A DNA stretch of 7,933 nucleotides from Arcticibacterium sp051269965 (GTDB taxonomy: Bacteria > Bacteroidota > Bacteroidia > Cytophagales > Spirosomataceae). Numbering within the stretch: the stretch's first letter is position 1; every line of letters starts with the position of its first letter. Below, in pieces: positions 1-7,083 of this stretch. Location of the stretch: the NCBI GenBank assembly GCA_051269965.1, contig JBNMFK010000177.1, positions 1 to 7,933 on the forward strand, written 5' to 3'. The position numbers were made by a program, and so were the translations under genes. The notes beneath the pieces are model-generated. The model saw nothing but the letters and a program-made list of their open reading frames with translations. It did no database searches and had not been told where the DNA came from.

Positions 1-758
1 CCAAGATGGATATGGGCTGGCAAGCACAAATTTGGATCATACTTATCCCTACTGTGATTTATGCATTCATGTTTGGGGGTCAAAGCTTTCCAAAGCCAAA
101 AATGGAAGGTGTTTCGTCAATTAAAGAAAACCTCAAGGCCATGGTTTCTCCTCTTTTCATATTCATGTTTGTATGTATGTCACTCACTGCTATTTCGGAG
201 TTCGGACCACAGCAGTGGACCTCTCTGATCATGAGCAAAAGTGGAGCTAATCCGATGCTTATACTGGCTTTAGTAACTGGACTAATGGCAGTTGCGAGAT
301 ACTTTGGTGGTTCTATCATCAGTAAGTTTGACCAAACGGGTGTTTTACTTGGTGGTGCTATTTTAGCTGCCATCGGTATTTATCTTTTTAGTACGCAAAC
401 AGGCCCAATGGCCTATGTTGCTGCGGTATTCTTCGCCCTAGGTGTTGCTTATTTCTGGCCAACTATGCTTGGCTTTATTGCGGAGCGTATTCCGCTGAGT
501 GGAGCCTTAGGCCTGTCCATCATCGGTGGTGTAGGTATGTTCTCTTCTTCTATTTTCCAGCCTATCATTGGCGGATGGATAGACAGTGATTTAGCTGTCA
601 AAGAAGCTGAAGGCCTCACAGGTGAAGCCTTAGAACTTGCTGCAGGTCAAGCGACATTGGGTACAATGGTTACTTTCCCAGTAATACTTATTGTTCTCTT
701 TACCGTTCTCTATTTCTGGCAGAAAGGCAAAAAACCTGTTGCTGTTGCAGCGGCCTAG
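1..758 (+). CDS. MFS transporter, C-terminal part (5' end outside window)
   Basis: This is the C-terminal part of a major facilitator superfamily inner-membrane transporter. The frame is open to the left edge, so the Met at position 6 is probably internal. About seven hydrophobic helices are visible in the 250 residues counted from that Met: roughly 10-24, 47-65, 82-100, 110-127, 132-155, 165-187 and 218-240. That matches the last half or more of a 12-helix MFS protein. The stretch containing FWPTMLGFIAERIP, followed by a Gly-rich GVGMFSSSIFQPIIGGWID segment, resembles sugar- or organic-solute MFS carriers common in Bacteroidota and Planctomycetes; this is recalled family knowledge, not a search. 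The protein ends in a short basic tail (QKGKKPVAVAAA). The substrate cannot be read from the sequence. The gene is followed by a strong terminator, so it is the last gene of its transcript and functionally separate from coaX. Confidence 0.9.
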   Translation, partial: KMDMGWQAQIWIILIPTVIYAFMFGGQSFPKPKMEGVSSIKENLKAMVSPLFIFMFVCMSLTAISEFGPQQWTSLIMSKSGANPMLILALVTGLMAVARYFGGSIISKFDQTGVLLGGAILAAIGIYLFSTQTGPMAYVAAVFFALGVAYFWPTMLGFIAERIPLSGALGLSIIGGVGMFSSSIFQPIIGGWIDSDLAVKEAEGLTGEALELAAGQATLGTMVTFPVILIVLFTVLYFWQKGKKPVAVAAA

Positions 759-782
759 ATTAAAATAATCACGTTATATTTG

Positions 783-812
783 AAAGCACCCATTTACATG
801 GGTGCTTTTTTT
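783..812 (+). terminator. Rho-independent terminator after the MFS gene
   Basis: An 11-bp perfect stem pairs 783-793 (AAAGCACCCAT) with 798-808 (ATGGGTGCTTT) around a TTAC loop. It is followed by an uninterrupted T run to 812. It lies 25 nt after the MFS stop codon and 18 nt before the coaX start, and so separates the two transcription units. The reverse strand has an A run before the stem and would also present AAA after the stem in the wrong polarity, so it should work mainly on the plus strand. Confidence 0.9.
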
Positions 813-829
813 ATTAAACCACGTTACAC

Positions 830-1576
830 ATGAATGCCGTAATAGACCTAGGCAATACTTTTGGAAAACTCGCCCTTTTTGAAGGCTTAGAATTATCCTC
901 TATCAAAAAGGGAATTAACGTACTTGTGATGGTAGAAAGGTTAAAAAAACTTAAACCTGAGCATGTATTAGTCTGCTCTGTAACAAAGAATGTGGCCGAA
1001 TTAAACTTGCTTTTCAAGACCATTCCTAATACCATTGTCTTGACTAAAGACACCCCAATTCCAGTAATAAATGCTTATGCCACGCCAGAGACTTTAGGCT
1101 ATGATAGGCTTGCAGGAGCTACGGGTGCCCATTTTCTCTTTCCTAATCAAAATTGCCTTTTGATAGATATGGGTACGGCCATAAAGTATGACTTCATTGA
1201 CGCCAAAGGCATTTTTAAAGGTGGTATAATCTCCCCCGGGATGAAAATGCGTTTCAAAGCCCTACATACTTTCACTAAAAAACTGCCGTTGTTAAACGCA
1301 GAAGACATTCTAAACGAAGGCGTTCCCAACCTCATTGGTAATTCTACTGTAACTTGCATAAAAAGCGGTGTGGTGCATGGAATTTCGGCAGAAATTAATG
1401 GTTTAATTAGCCGTTATTTAGAACAAGGTTCGCTTAAAATTATAATAAGTGGAGGAGATTCCGAATTCTTTGAAAGTCAGATTAATTATCCGACCTTTGC
1501 GGCTCCAAATCTGGTCCTCGAAGGATTAAACAGAATACTAAAATATAATGTTGAGAAGAAAAACTTTACTAAGTAG
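830..1576 (+). CDS. coaX: Type III pantothenate kinase CoaX
   Basis: CoaX phosphorylates pantothenate with ATP, the first committed step of coenzyme A synthesis, in the cytoplasm. The 248-residue length is usual for type III enzymes of the ASKHA fold. Visible motifs are the N-terminal phosphate-binding loop DLGNT (residues 6-10), the pantothenate-site signature PETLGYDRLAGATGA (86-100) with the expected catalytic Asp at 92, the second phosphate motif DMGTAIKYD (113-121), GGIISPG (131-137), and the C-terminal SGGD (208-211) and NLVLEGLNRI (227-236) elements. The start at 830 is chosen because the DLGNT loop lies at residue 6, as in the family. No clear Shine-Dalgarno sequence precedes it, which is normal for Bacteroidota. 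It follows a terminator and so probably begins a new transcript with the downstream barrel and lptC genes. Its last 29 nt also encode the signal peptide start of the next gene. No key motif is missing. Confidence 0.95.
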   Translation: MNAVIDLGNTFGKLALFEGLELSSIKKGINVLVMVERLKKLKPEHVLVCSVTKNVAELNLLFKTIPNTIVLTKDTPIPVINAYATPETLGYDRLAGATGAHFLFPNQNCLLIDMGTAIKYDFIDAKGIFKGGIISPGMKMRFKALHTFTKKLPLLNAEDILNEGVPNLIGNSTVTCIKSGVVHGISAEINGLISRYLEQGSLKIIISGGDSEFFESQINYPTFAAPNLVLEGLNRILKYNVEKKNFTK

Positions 1577-2843
1577 TCTCATTTTATTGTTCACAGCCCC
1601 ATTGGCCTTTTCACAAGGTCAGGGAAACACGCCTTATTCTGTTTTTGGAATTGGTGAACTGTCTGATGTCAGCTCAGCTTCCCAAGAAATGATGGGTGGA
1701 ACAGGTGCCTCTTTCTCAAATGCGTTCTATGTCAACCTTATAAATCCAGCCCTTTTAGTCAAAAATAGAGTAGCCAATAATCTGAAATATGTGGCTTTTG
1801 ACATTGGTGTTAGGGGTAACTCTAGAAATATATCTACCACCAATGCCGCTCAATATGATTTAGGCATGAATTTAACGCACCTCTCATTGACTACCCCAAT
1901 AAACGCAAACTGGGCCATGGCAGTGGCATTAAGACCCTACAGTATGGTGGATTATAAATCTAGCTATACCAGACAGATAGTGGGAGCAGAAAATCAAATA
2001 GTGAATTTTGACAATGTGAATTCGGGTGGTGTAACACGCGTATCCTATGTAAACTCTTTACGCTTCTTTAAAGACTTGTATTTGGGTGTGGAAGCAGCCT
2101 ATAACTTCGGAACGATACAGAAAGACAGCAGTAGTTATTTATTTGGTTTACAAACCAATCAACTTAGAAACAGTACAAGATATACCTTAAATGGAGCTTC
2201 CTTAAAGTTAGGTTTGGCTTACCAACATAGACTTTCAGATAAATGGCGAATTAATGCCGGAGCCTCTACAGAAATATCAGGAAACTTAAAAGGAGATGTT
2301 CTAAAGACCTTTGGAAGCTACTCAGACGCGGGAAATGGTCCAGTACTTGTCAGTATTCCTGATACCACCTTATTCTCTGCAATAAATGGAACCACGCCGG
2401 CTCAGCAAAGAATTGGGGTGAGTTTAGAGAGTCCTTTCCATTGGGTTTTTGCGGCCGACTATCATAGCACTAAATGGTCTAATCACCAATCCATCGAAAA
2501 AGGATTAGAGAATATCCTTCAAGACACTAAAGAATACAAATTCGGAATAGAGTGGTTACCAAGGTCAACTTCCACTAAGTATTTGAGTCAAGTATTCTAC
2601 CGAGTTGGTTTTTCTATGGCAGATTCCCCTTATGTCATTAATGGCAATAGGATAAAGGATAATAAATTCTCTTTCGGGATGTCATTACCTATGGGTTTCA
2701 GAAATCCTAGTTATGTGAATCTGGGTGTTGCTTTTGGAGAGCGTGGAACCACGGCTAATAACCTCATTCGTGAGCAGTATATCCGTTTTTCTGCCAGCAT
2801 GAGTCTGCTAAGCCCTTGGTTTATCCAACCTAGAATAGATTAA
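1548..2843 (+). CDS. Predicted outer-membrane beta-barrel protein, function unknown
   Basis: This 431-residue protein starts with a clear Sec signal peptide: basic MLRRK, a hydrophobic core, and likely cleavage after AFS at residue 22. The mature part begins GQGNTPYSVFGIGELSD and contains MGGTGASFSN and an Asn-Pro-Ala-rich turn. This N-terminal pattern is seen in Bacteroidota outer-membrane proteins loosely related to FadL/OMPP1 barrels. The rest alternates polar and hydrophobic residues with many Tyr, Asn, Ser and Gly and no long hydrophobic helix, as expected for a beta-barrel. Its place between coaX and lptC, with a 29-nt overlap upstream and a stop directly abutting lptC, suggests co-expression and perhaps a role in the outer membrane. 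No substrate or enzymatic role can be assigned. The 1548 start is preferred because it gives an intact signal peptide. Confidence 0.85.
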   Translation: MLRRKTLLSSLILLFTAPLAFSQGQGNTPYSVFGIGELSDVSSASQEMMGGTGASFSNAFYVNLINPALLVKNRVANNLKYVAFDIGVRGNSRNISTTNAAQYDLGMNLTHLSLTTPINANWAMAVALRPYSMVDYKSSYTRQIVGAENQIVNFDNVNSGGVTRVSYVNSLRFFKDLYLGVEAAYNFGTIQKDSSSYLFGLQTNQLRNSTRYTLNGASLKLGLAYQHRLSDKWRINAGASTEISGNLKGDVLKTFGSYSDAGNGPVLVSIPDTTLFSAINGTTPAQQRIGVSLESPFHWVFAADYHSTKWSNHQSIEKGLENILQDTKEYKFGIEWLPRSTSTKYLSQVFYRVGFSMADSPYVINGNRIKDNKFSFGMSLPMGFRNPSYVNLGVAFGERGTTANNLIREQYIRFSASMSLLSPWFIQPRID

Positions 2844-3410
2844 ATGCTTCGATTGTCTTCCATATTATTATTTGTTGGCCTAATGGCTTGTGAAGACCAA
2901 TCCCTTACGACGGAACAGTTTGTTTACACCGGACCAATAATGACGACAGAAAATCTGGCAATAACTTATTCTGACTCTGGTCGTGTCGTGGTAAAAATGT
3001 CAACCGCGTTACAAGAAAAAATGCAAGATGAGAACGAACGCTATCCAAAAGCAGTTTACGTTAATTTTATAAACAGAGATGCGGTAGAATACAGCTCTCT
3101 TAGAGGAGATAGCGGTAGGTATGTCAAAAGTAAAGACCACTATGTAATCATGGGAAATGTCTTCTTTTATAATAGAGAACAGCAGCAGAGTTTGTCTACC
3201 AACGAGTTAACTTGGAGTCCTGGGAAAAGGAAAATTTACAGCGACAAAAGGGTACAAGTAAATACACCAAACGACCAGATGGTCGGCAATGGCATGGAGG
3301 CCAATCATGATTTCAGCAATTACAAATTTACGGGAGGAATTACGGGTTATTTCCAGGTAGATTCCTTGATAACCCAGCCAGACACGAGCCAGTCCCGAGT
3401 GTTAAACTAG
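2844..3410 (+). CDS. lptC: LPS export protein LptC, lipoprotein form
   Basis: LptC bridges the LptB2FG ABC transporter to LptA, moving lipopolysaccharide from the inner membrane towards the outer membrane. The 188-residue protein has a lipoprotein signal with GLMAC, acylated Cys predicted at residue 16. Proteobacterial LptC uses a membrane helix instead, whereas Bacteroidota forms are commonly annotated as lipoproteins. The beta-jellyroll part shows typical LptC wording: EYSSLRGDSGRY (82-93), LSTNELTWSPGKRKIYSDK (117-135) and GNGMEANHDFSNYKFTG (148-164). The ATG follows the TAA of the barrel gene with no gap, implying translational coupling. The 3' end converges with the cytochrome gene with 2 nt between stop codons. 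The family call rests on motif recognition; the match is good but was not tested by search. Confidence 0.88.
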   Translation: MLRLSSILLFVGLMACEDQSLTTEQFVYTGPIMTTENLAITYSDSGRVVVKMSTALQEKMQDENERYPKAVYVNFINRDAVEYSSLRGDSGRYVKSKDHYVIMGNVFFYNREQQQSLSTNELTWSPGKRKIYSDKRVQVNTPNDQMVGNGMEANHDFSNYKFTGGITGYFQVDSLITQPDTSQSRVLN

Positions 3411-3412
3411 AC

Positions 3413-3817
3413 TTATTTACAAGCTTCTAACGTCTCTACCACTTCTTTGGTCTCTACTTTCATTTTTTTTTCTAAAAATATATGATTGAGATAAGTTACA
3501 AGCTGTGCTATGTCTAAATTATACAATTTAGCATTTGCCGGCATAGCCTGATCATACACTATACCATTTACCTCCACCTTTCCCGCTGCCCCGTTTTTAA
3601 TGATGCATATCACGTCGGCCGTGTTTTCTAAATGGCTATTATTAGACAATGGGGGATAAAGGCCTTTTAAGCCCTCGCCATTTACACCATGGCAATTGGC
3701 ACATTTTTGTTTGTACGTAAGCTCACCATAGACCAGATACTGGTCATATTCCATTTGCTTTCTACTTGTACAGGAAAAAATACAGCTTATACTCAAAAGA
3801 AAAAGTAATTTTCTCAT
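3413..3817 (-). CDS. Small c-type cytochrome, predicted lipoprotein
   Basis: This is a single-haem cytochrome c of 134 residues acting outside the inner membrane. The haem-binding CANCH motif lies at residues 39-43, so Cys39 and Cys42 bind haem and His43 is the proximal ligand. It is followed by the usual GVNGEGLKGLYPPL pattern. MP at 92-93 in QAMPANAKL supplies the likely distal Met ligand, and an LDIAQLVTYLNHIF helix closes the class I fold. The N-terminus MRKLLFLLSISCIFSC looks like a lipoprotein signal with Cys16 as anchor, although Phe at -2 makes the lipobox imperfect. Its ATG overlaps the TGA of the upstream sco gene by 4 nt (ATGA), so the two are translationally coupled. It is probably a periplasmic electron carrier linked to an oxidase, inferred from the Sco neighbour. 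The charged tail after the last helix (KKMKVETKEVVETLEACK) is extra to the haem domain. Confidence 0.9.
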   Translation of the reverse strand: MRKLLFLLSISCIFSCTSRKQMEYDQYLVYGELTYKQKCANCHGVNGEGLKGLYPPLSNNSHLENTADVICIIKNGAAGKVEVNGIVYDQAMPANAKLYNLDIAQLVTYLNHIFLEKKMKVETKEVVETLEACK

Positions 3818-4437
3818 TCTTCTTCTTTCATCAATAGTTCAATATCTCGTATCATTTGATTCACCTCTTTTTCTACTGTACCGTCATAAATTCCTCTTGG
3901 GTAACGATTTTTATCTACTAAAATAAAAGCCCCTGAGTGTAAGAAGCCACCCGTCTCTTCAGCCGTTAAAGTATCTTCTTGTGCAGGAACCATGTAGGCG
4001 TTCTCCCCTATTTCATAAATTTCTTCCTGGTCGCCCGTCACGAAATTCCACTGATTTCCACTTATACCCAAAGCTGCGGCGTAGTCATGCAAGACTTTCA
4101 CCGAGTCATGATAGGGGTCAATGCTATGAGAAAGTATCTTCAAAACGTCATTCCCGTCAAAATGCTCATAAACTCGAAGCAGCTGCGTCTTCATAACAGG
4201 GCAAATCGTTGGACAGGAAGTAAAGAAAAAATCTGCCACATAGATATGACCGTCCATGTCTTTTTGGCTAAGACTTTCACCATATTGATTCACAAAATCA
4301 AACTCAGGAATGGTATGTTTCTGCTCTATGCCATTAGTATCCATCGTTTTCCTTCCCAAATAAGGCAATGAGCCATCTTGAAAACTACAAGAATTTAATA
4401 AAAATCCACTAAAAAGAAGTACTAAGAATTTATTCAT
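3814..4437 (-). CDS. SCO1/SenC family copper chaperone lipoprotein
   Basis: SCO1/SenC proteins are thioredoxin-fold copper carriers that help assemble the CuA site of cytochrome c oxidase or act as periplasmic thiol-redox proteins. The 207-residue product carries the CPTIC motif at 75-79 inside DFFFTSCPTICPVM, and the third copper ligand His167 in GGFLHSGAF, so the metal-binding triad is complete. LSHSIDP (102-108) is also typical of the family. A lipoprotein signal precedes it with LLNSC, anchor Cys17. A PEFDFVNQYGESLS segment before the redox domain is the standard entry strand. The ATG overlaps the end of the upstream lipoprotein gene by 8 nt and the stop overlaps the cytochrome start by 4 nt. 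This packing suggests that sco and the cytochrome act in one respiratory maturation or electron transfer step. No oxidase subunit lies in the window. Confidence 0.93.
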   Translation of the reverse strand: MNKFLVLLFSGFLLNSCSFQDGSLPYLGRKTMDTNGIEQKHTIPEFDFVNQYGESLSQKDMDGHIYVADFFFTSCPTICPVMKTQLLRVYEHFDGNDVLKILSHSIDPYHDSVKVLHDYAAALGISGNQWNFVTGDQEEIYEIGENAYMVPAQEDTLTAEETGGFLHSGAFILVDKNRYPRGIYDGTVEKEVNQMIRDIELLMKEEE

Positions 4438-4846
4438 TTTTTCCTAAAAAGGTATTTGCTTTTTCCATCACCGAATTCGTGGCATCGCTAATCGTTATAA
4501 TTTCCAAGTTTAAGATAGTATACAGTTTGAGTTTTTCTGATTTGTCTTCTACATCATTCATCGCAGCAGCAAACTCATCCATCCAGGTGTACATGGCTTC
4601 ATTTGCCTTTGTTAGGTCATGACTTAGGTCTAGGGCTACCGTTTTTAATGAGTCTAATTCTGGCAAATCAGCTACCTTGGCCAATATCTTGGTTTTCACC
4701 TTTGGAAGAAGCATACTTTTAGGCATAACCTCGTCATGTCCTTCCATAAGTTCACCATAAACTTTTTCTATCGCTATATCTTGCTCCGAAGGACCGCAAG
4801 CCACCATAAACATCATTAAGATACCAGCGGTCAATACTTTTTTCAT
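4430..4846 (-). CDS. Small helical lipoprotein of unknown function
   Basis: This is a 138-residue protein with a clear lipoprotein signal: MKKVLTAG, a hydrophobic core and FMVAC, with the anchor Cys at 17. The mature part is almost wholly predicted alpha-helical, rich in Glu, Lys, Leu and Met, and contains KVYGELMEGHDEVMPK and MYTWMDEFAAAM. I recall similar Bacteroidota proteins being annotated as 'viral A-type inclusion protein', a misleading name derived from coiled-coil similarity; no function is known to me. The His/Met/Glu-rich GHDEVMPK stretch next to a copper chaperone could hint at metal contact, but that is speculation. It sits 6 nt downstream of recN and overlaps sco by 8 nt, so it is probably expressed with the Sco-cytochrome pair. 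Confidence 0.82.
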   Translation of the reverse strand: MKKVLTAGILMMFMVACGPSEQDIAIEKVYGELMEGHDEVMPKSMLLPKVKTKILAKVADLPELDSLKTVALDLSHDLTKANEAMYTWMDEFAAAMNDVEDKSEKLKLYTILNLEIITISDATNSVMEKANTFLGKNE

Positions 4847-4852
4847 ACTTTT

Positions 4853-6505
4853 TTATTGTTCTAATAATTCTAGTGCACTTTGAATAGAGCTGTCTGACGG
4901 ATTCTCTCCTCCTATCATTTTAGCAATCTCTAAAATCCTTTCGTTTTCATTTAGTTTTTTAATACTACTTACTGTCCTCTCTGAAGTATCTTTTTTATAC
5001 ACAAAGAAATGACTCGTTCCCTTTCCAGCTATCTGATGCAAATGTGTAATAGCCATAACCTGCATATTTTTACTCATTTGTCGCATCATTTGTCCCATCT
5101 TCATCGCCACTTCCCCAGAAATTCCAGTATCGATTTCGTCAAAAATAATAGAAGGCATAGCTGTTTTCTCTGCCAGAATATATTTCAAAACTAACATTAG
5201 TCTTGAAAACTCTCCTCCAGAGGCTACTTTCCGTAAGCCTTGAAGGGCGAAACCTTTATTGGCTGAAAAAAGAAAAGCAATCGCATCTAAACCATCTTTT
5301 TCATAAACTTTACCCTGAATGTCAATTTTGAAGTCTGCATTCGGAATGCCCAATTCTCTTAGCAGAAGCATCACTCTCTCCTCTAATTCGCCACTAATGT
5401 CTGATCTAGATTTTGACAAAGCCATGGCCGATATATTGATTTTAGATTCAGCTGCATCTAAATATGATTGAAGACTCTTTAATTTGTCTTCGAAGTTTAA
5501 AACCTCCTCTACTTTTATACTTAAATCTTCTTCAGTACTTTTTAATTCGGATAGCGTCTTCACTTGATGTTTCTGTTGTAACCTAAACATCAGGTCAAGT
5601 CTACCTTTAAGTAATTCTATACGCTCAGGATTATGCTCTACCTCGCTTTCGAAGCCGGCGATTTCGTCGGCCACGTCTGAAAGTTCTAGCTGGATACTTT
5701 GAAGCCTCTTCTTCAAAGTTTCATAAGCTGCAGCTAATTTTGTTATAGGATTTAACTGTGCAGAAGCCTCTTGTAGAGCCGTAATTAAAGATTGATCCGG
5801 ATGATTTAAAAGGCTTGAAACCTGAGACAGACGAAGTTTGACCTCCACAGCATTTTCTAGCACCGCGAGCTCTTCTTCAGCTAGTTCTTGCTCATCTTCT
5901 TGAAAATTTGCTTTTGAAAGTTCTTTTAGCAAAAAGTTATTGTAATCAAACTCTTTTTTAAGAACTTCCGATTGCTCAGATAGCTTATTTAATGCCCTCT
6001 CTGCAACTTTAAATGTCTTATAATCTTTTTTATAGATTTCTACTAAAGCTGAATTCTCCGCATAGGAATCTACCAGATCTAACTGATACTCTGATTCTCC
6101 CAAAAGTATAGAATCATGCTGCGAATGAACATCCAGTAAACTCTCGCCTATTCCTTTGAGTATGTCCAAGGTAACCGGGCTATCATTGATGAAAGCCCTT
6201 GATTTGCCGGCAGGACTAATTTCTCTTCTGATTACCGTTACTTTTTCAAAATCAACAGCTACGTGTTCAAAAAGAGTCTCTAGTCCAAGTCCTTTAATAT
6301 TAAAGGTACCTTCCACGATACACTTATCTTCTTGGTCTAACAAAGCCTTGGAGTCTGCTCTTTTACCCATTAGTAGACCCAATGCCCCAAGGATTATAGA
6401 CTTTCCTGCACCAGTTTCACCAGTAACGATATTTAATTCAGCGTCTGGTGAAATTTCTAAATGCTCTATGAGAGCATAATTTTTAATTAAAAGATGGGCT
6501 AGCAT
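4853..6505 (-). CDS. recN: DNA repair protein RecN
   Basis: RecN is a cytoplasmic SMC-like ATPase that acts at DNA double-strand breaks with RecA. From the start chosen here the protein has 550 residues, the usual length. Walker A GETGAGKS is at 29-36, the ABC signature ASGGEFSRLML begins at 428, and Walker B SIIFDE with DTGISG follows at about 452-463. The switch region THLHQIAGKG starts at 487. The middle is a long charged coiled coil. Three in-frame ATGs exist (6526, 6511, 6505). The 6505 start gives MLAHLLIKNYALIEHLEI, matching the family N-terminus. The 6526 codon would lie inside a strong predicted -7 promoter element and is unlikely; 6511 adds only two residues. RecN often has Pro where this protein has His490 (THLPQ); the effect is unknown. 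It heads a four-gene run ending with the cytochrome. Confidence 0.95.
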   Translation of the reverse strand: MLAHLLIKNYALIEHLEISPDAELNIVTGETGAGKSIILGALGLLMGKRADSKALLDQEDKCIVEGTFNIKGLGLETLFEHVAVDFEKVTVIRREISPAGKSRAFINDSPVTLDILKGIGESLLDVHSQHDSILLGESEYQLDLVDSYAENSALVEIYKKDYKTFKVAERALNKLSEQSEVLKKEFDYNNFLLKELSKANFQEDEQELAEEELAVLENAVEVKLRLSQVSSLLNHPDQSLITALQEASAQLNPITKLAAAYETLKKRLQSIQLELSDVADEIAGFESEVEHNPERIELLKGRLDLMFRLQQKHQVKTLSELKSTEEDLSIKVEEVLNFEDKLKSLQSYLDAAESKINISAMALSKSRSDISGELEERVMLLLRELGIPNADFKIDIQGKVYEKDGLDAIAFLFSANKGFALQGLRKVASGGEFSRLMLVLKYILAEKTAMPSIIFDEIDTGISGEVAMKMGQMMRQMSKNMQVMAITHLHQIAGKGTSHFFVYKKDTSERTVSSIKKLNENERILEIAKMIGGENPSDSSIQSALELLEQ

Positions 6506-6523
6506 AGGCATTTTTCTTAAGTA

Positions 6524-6555
6524 CAAAGCTAGGCATAGAAGCCCTTGGAATCAAA
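6524..6555 (-). promoter_or_regulatory. Bacteroidota-type promoter for recN
   Basis: On the minus strand, TTTG (6555-6552) is followed by a 20-nt spacer and TAGCTTTG (6531-6524). This matches the Bacteroidota primary-sigma consensus TTTG / 19-21 nt / TAnnTTTG exactly in both boxes and spacing. Transcription would start near 6517-6520, giving only a roughly 12-15 nt leader before the ATG at 6505. The position rules against the upstream ATG at 6526 as the recN start. No LexA-like palindrome was recognised here by eye. Confidence 0.7.
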
Positions 6556-6639
6556 GGTGAACGTAATAAATTAGGGTCTATTTATTAGCATTTTAAGCTT
6601 ATTGAGATCTATTGTCCTACACCCTGTCCGAACCTCCAT

Positions 6640-7083
6640 TCAAGGCCCCTTTCTTTTGGAAATAGCCGAGCTTTCTTTAGTTGTGGGGCTTTCCAAATCC
6701 TCATTGACCAAGTTTATGACCGATTTAATAAGGTCTGCCACTTCTGCCTTTCTGTGATCTCATGGTACAAAAATGAGAATGTAGCTTATGTCTTTACCTG
6801 ATCTGCGTAAAAGACCCTTGCGATCTAGCAATAACGTGCCCTCATGAAAGCCTCAACTCATATATTCTTTGTCTATCGATGGTATTATGCGTCCGAAAGT
6901 TTTTCTGAGATAGAGAATATAAGCTTTAAGGTATGCCTGTGACGCAGAAGCTCATTGACACCTGGACTAAAAGACAAAATAGATGCTCGTAGATCTTTAT
7001 AAAGTTCAATCTGAGCATCAGATTTCAGGTCCACGTAATAAGAAAAATCTGGATCTATTTCTCTGGTAGGCCTTATGGATCAT
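6640..7083 (-). pseudogene. Decayed DUF1801-like small protein gene
   Basis: No intact frame is present, but minus-strand pieces join into one protein of about 148 codons. The first ATG candidate is at 7083 (MIHKAYQR). The frame then shifts near 7060 to EIDPDFSYYVDLKSD and DAQIELYKDLRASILSFSPG, and shifts again near 6935-6950. The C-terminal part reads KEYMS-stop-GFHEGTLLLDRKGLL, then RRSGKDISYILIFVP-stop-DHRKAEVADLIKSVINL, ending with TGA at 6640-6642. In-frame stops lie at 6853-6855 and 6760-6762, both TGA. The amphipathic first helix, the 'GF-EG-LL-D-KGLL--SGK' core and the 'AEV--LI' final helix resemble DUF1801 (YdhG-like) proteins, whose function is poorly known. The pseudogene call is firm; the family call is moderate and from memory. 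It follows the ceramidase-like remnant with essentially no gap, so the two were probably once an operon. Confidence 0.6.

Noticed and set aside
80..373. Minus-strand open frame within the MFS gene
   Set aside because: It is antisense to well-formed membrane helices and has no recognisable protein features; likewise the antisense frames inside coaX (814-1053, 1147-1359) and recN (5009-5194, 6156-6479).
775..782. TATATTTG, a match to the -7 box TAnnTTTG, upstream of coaX
   Set aside because: No TTTG or TTG lies 19-21 nt upstream, and transcription would begin inside the terminator hairpin at 783-812. It is more likely a chance AT-rich match, although a weak coaX promoter cannot be excluded.
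3979..4371. Plus-strand reading frames opposite the sco gene
   Set aside because: They lie antisense to a gene with complete copper-binding motifs, have odd composition and no recognisable domain; they are shadows of sco.
6565..6586. 7-bp inverted repeat AATAAAT / ATTTATT with an 8-nt loop upstream of recN
   Set aside because: The arms are A/T only and short, and no T run follows on either strand. This is expected by chance in AT-rich intergenic DNA, so it is not called a terminator or operator.
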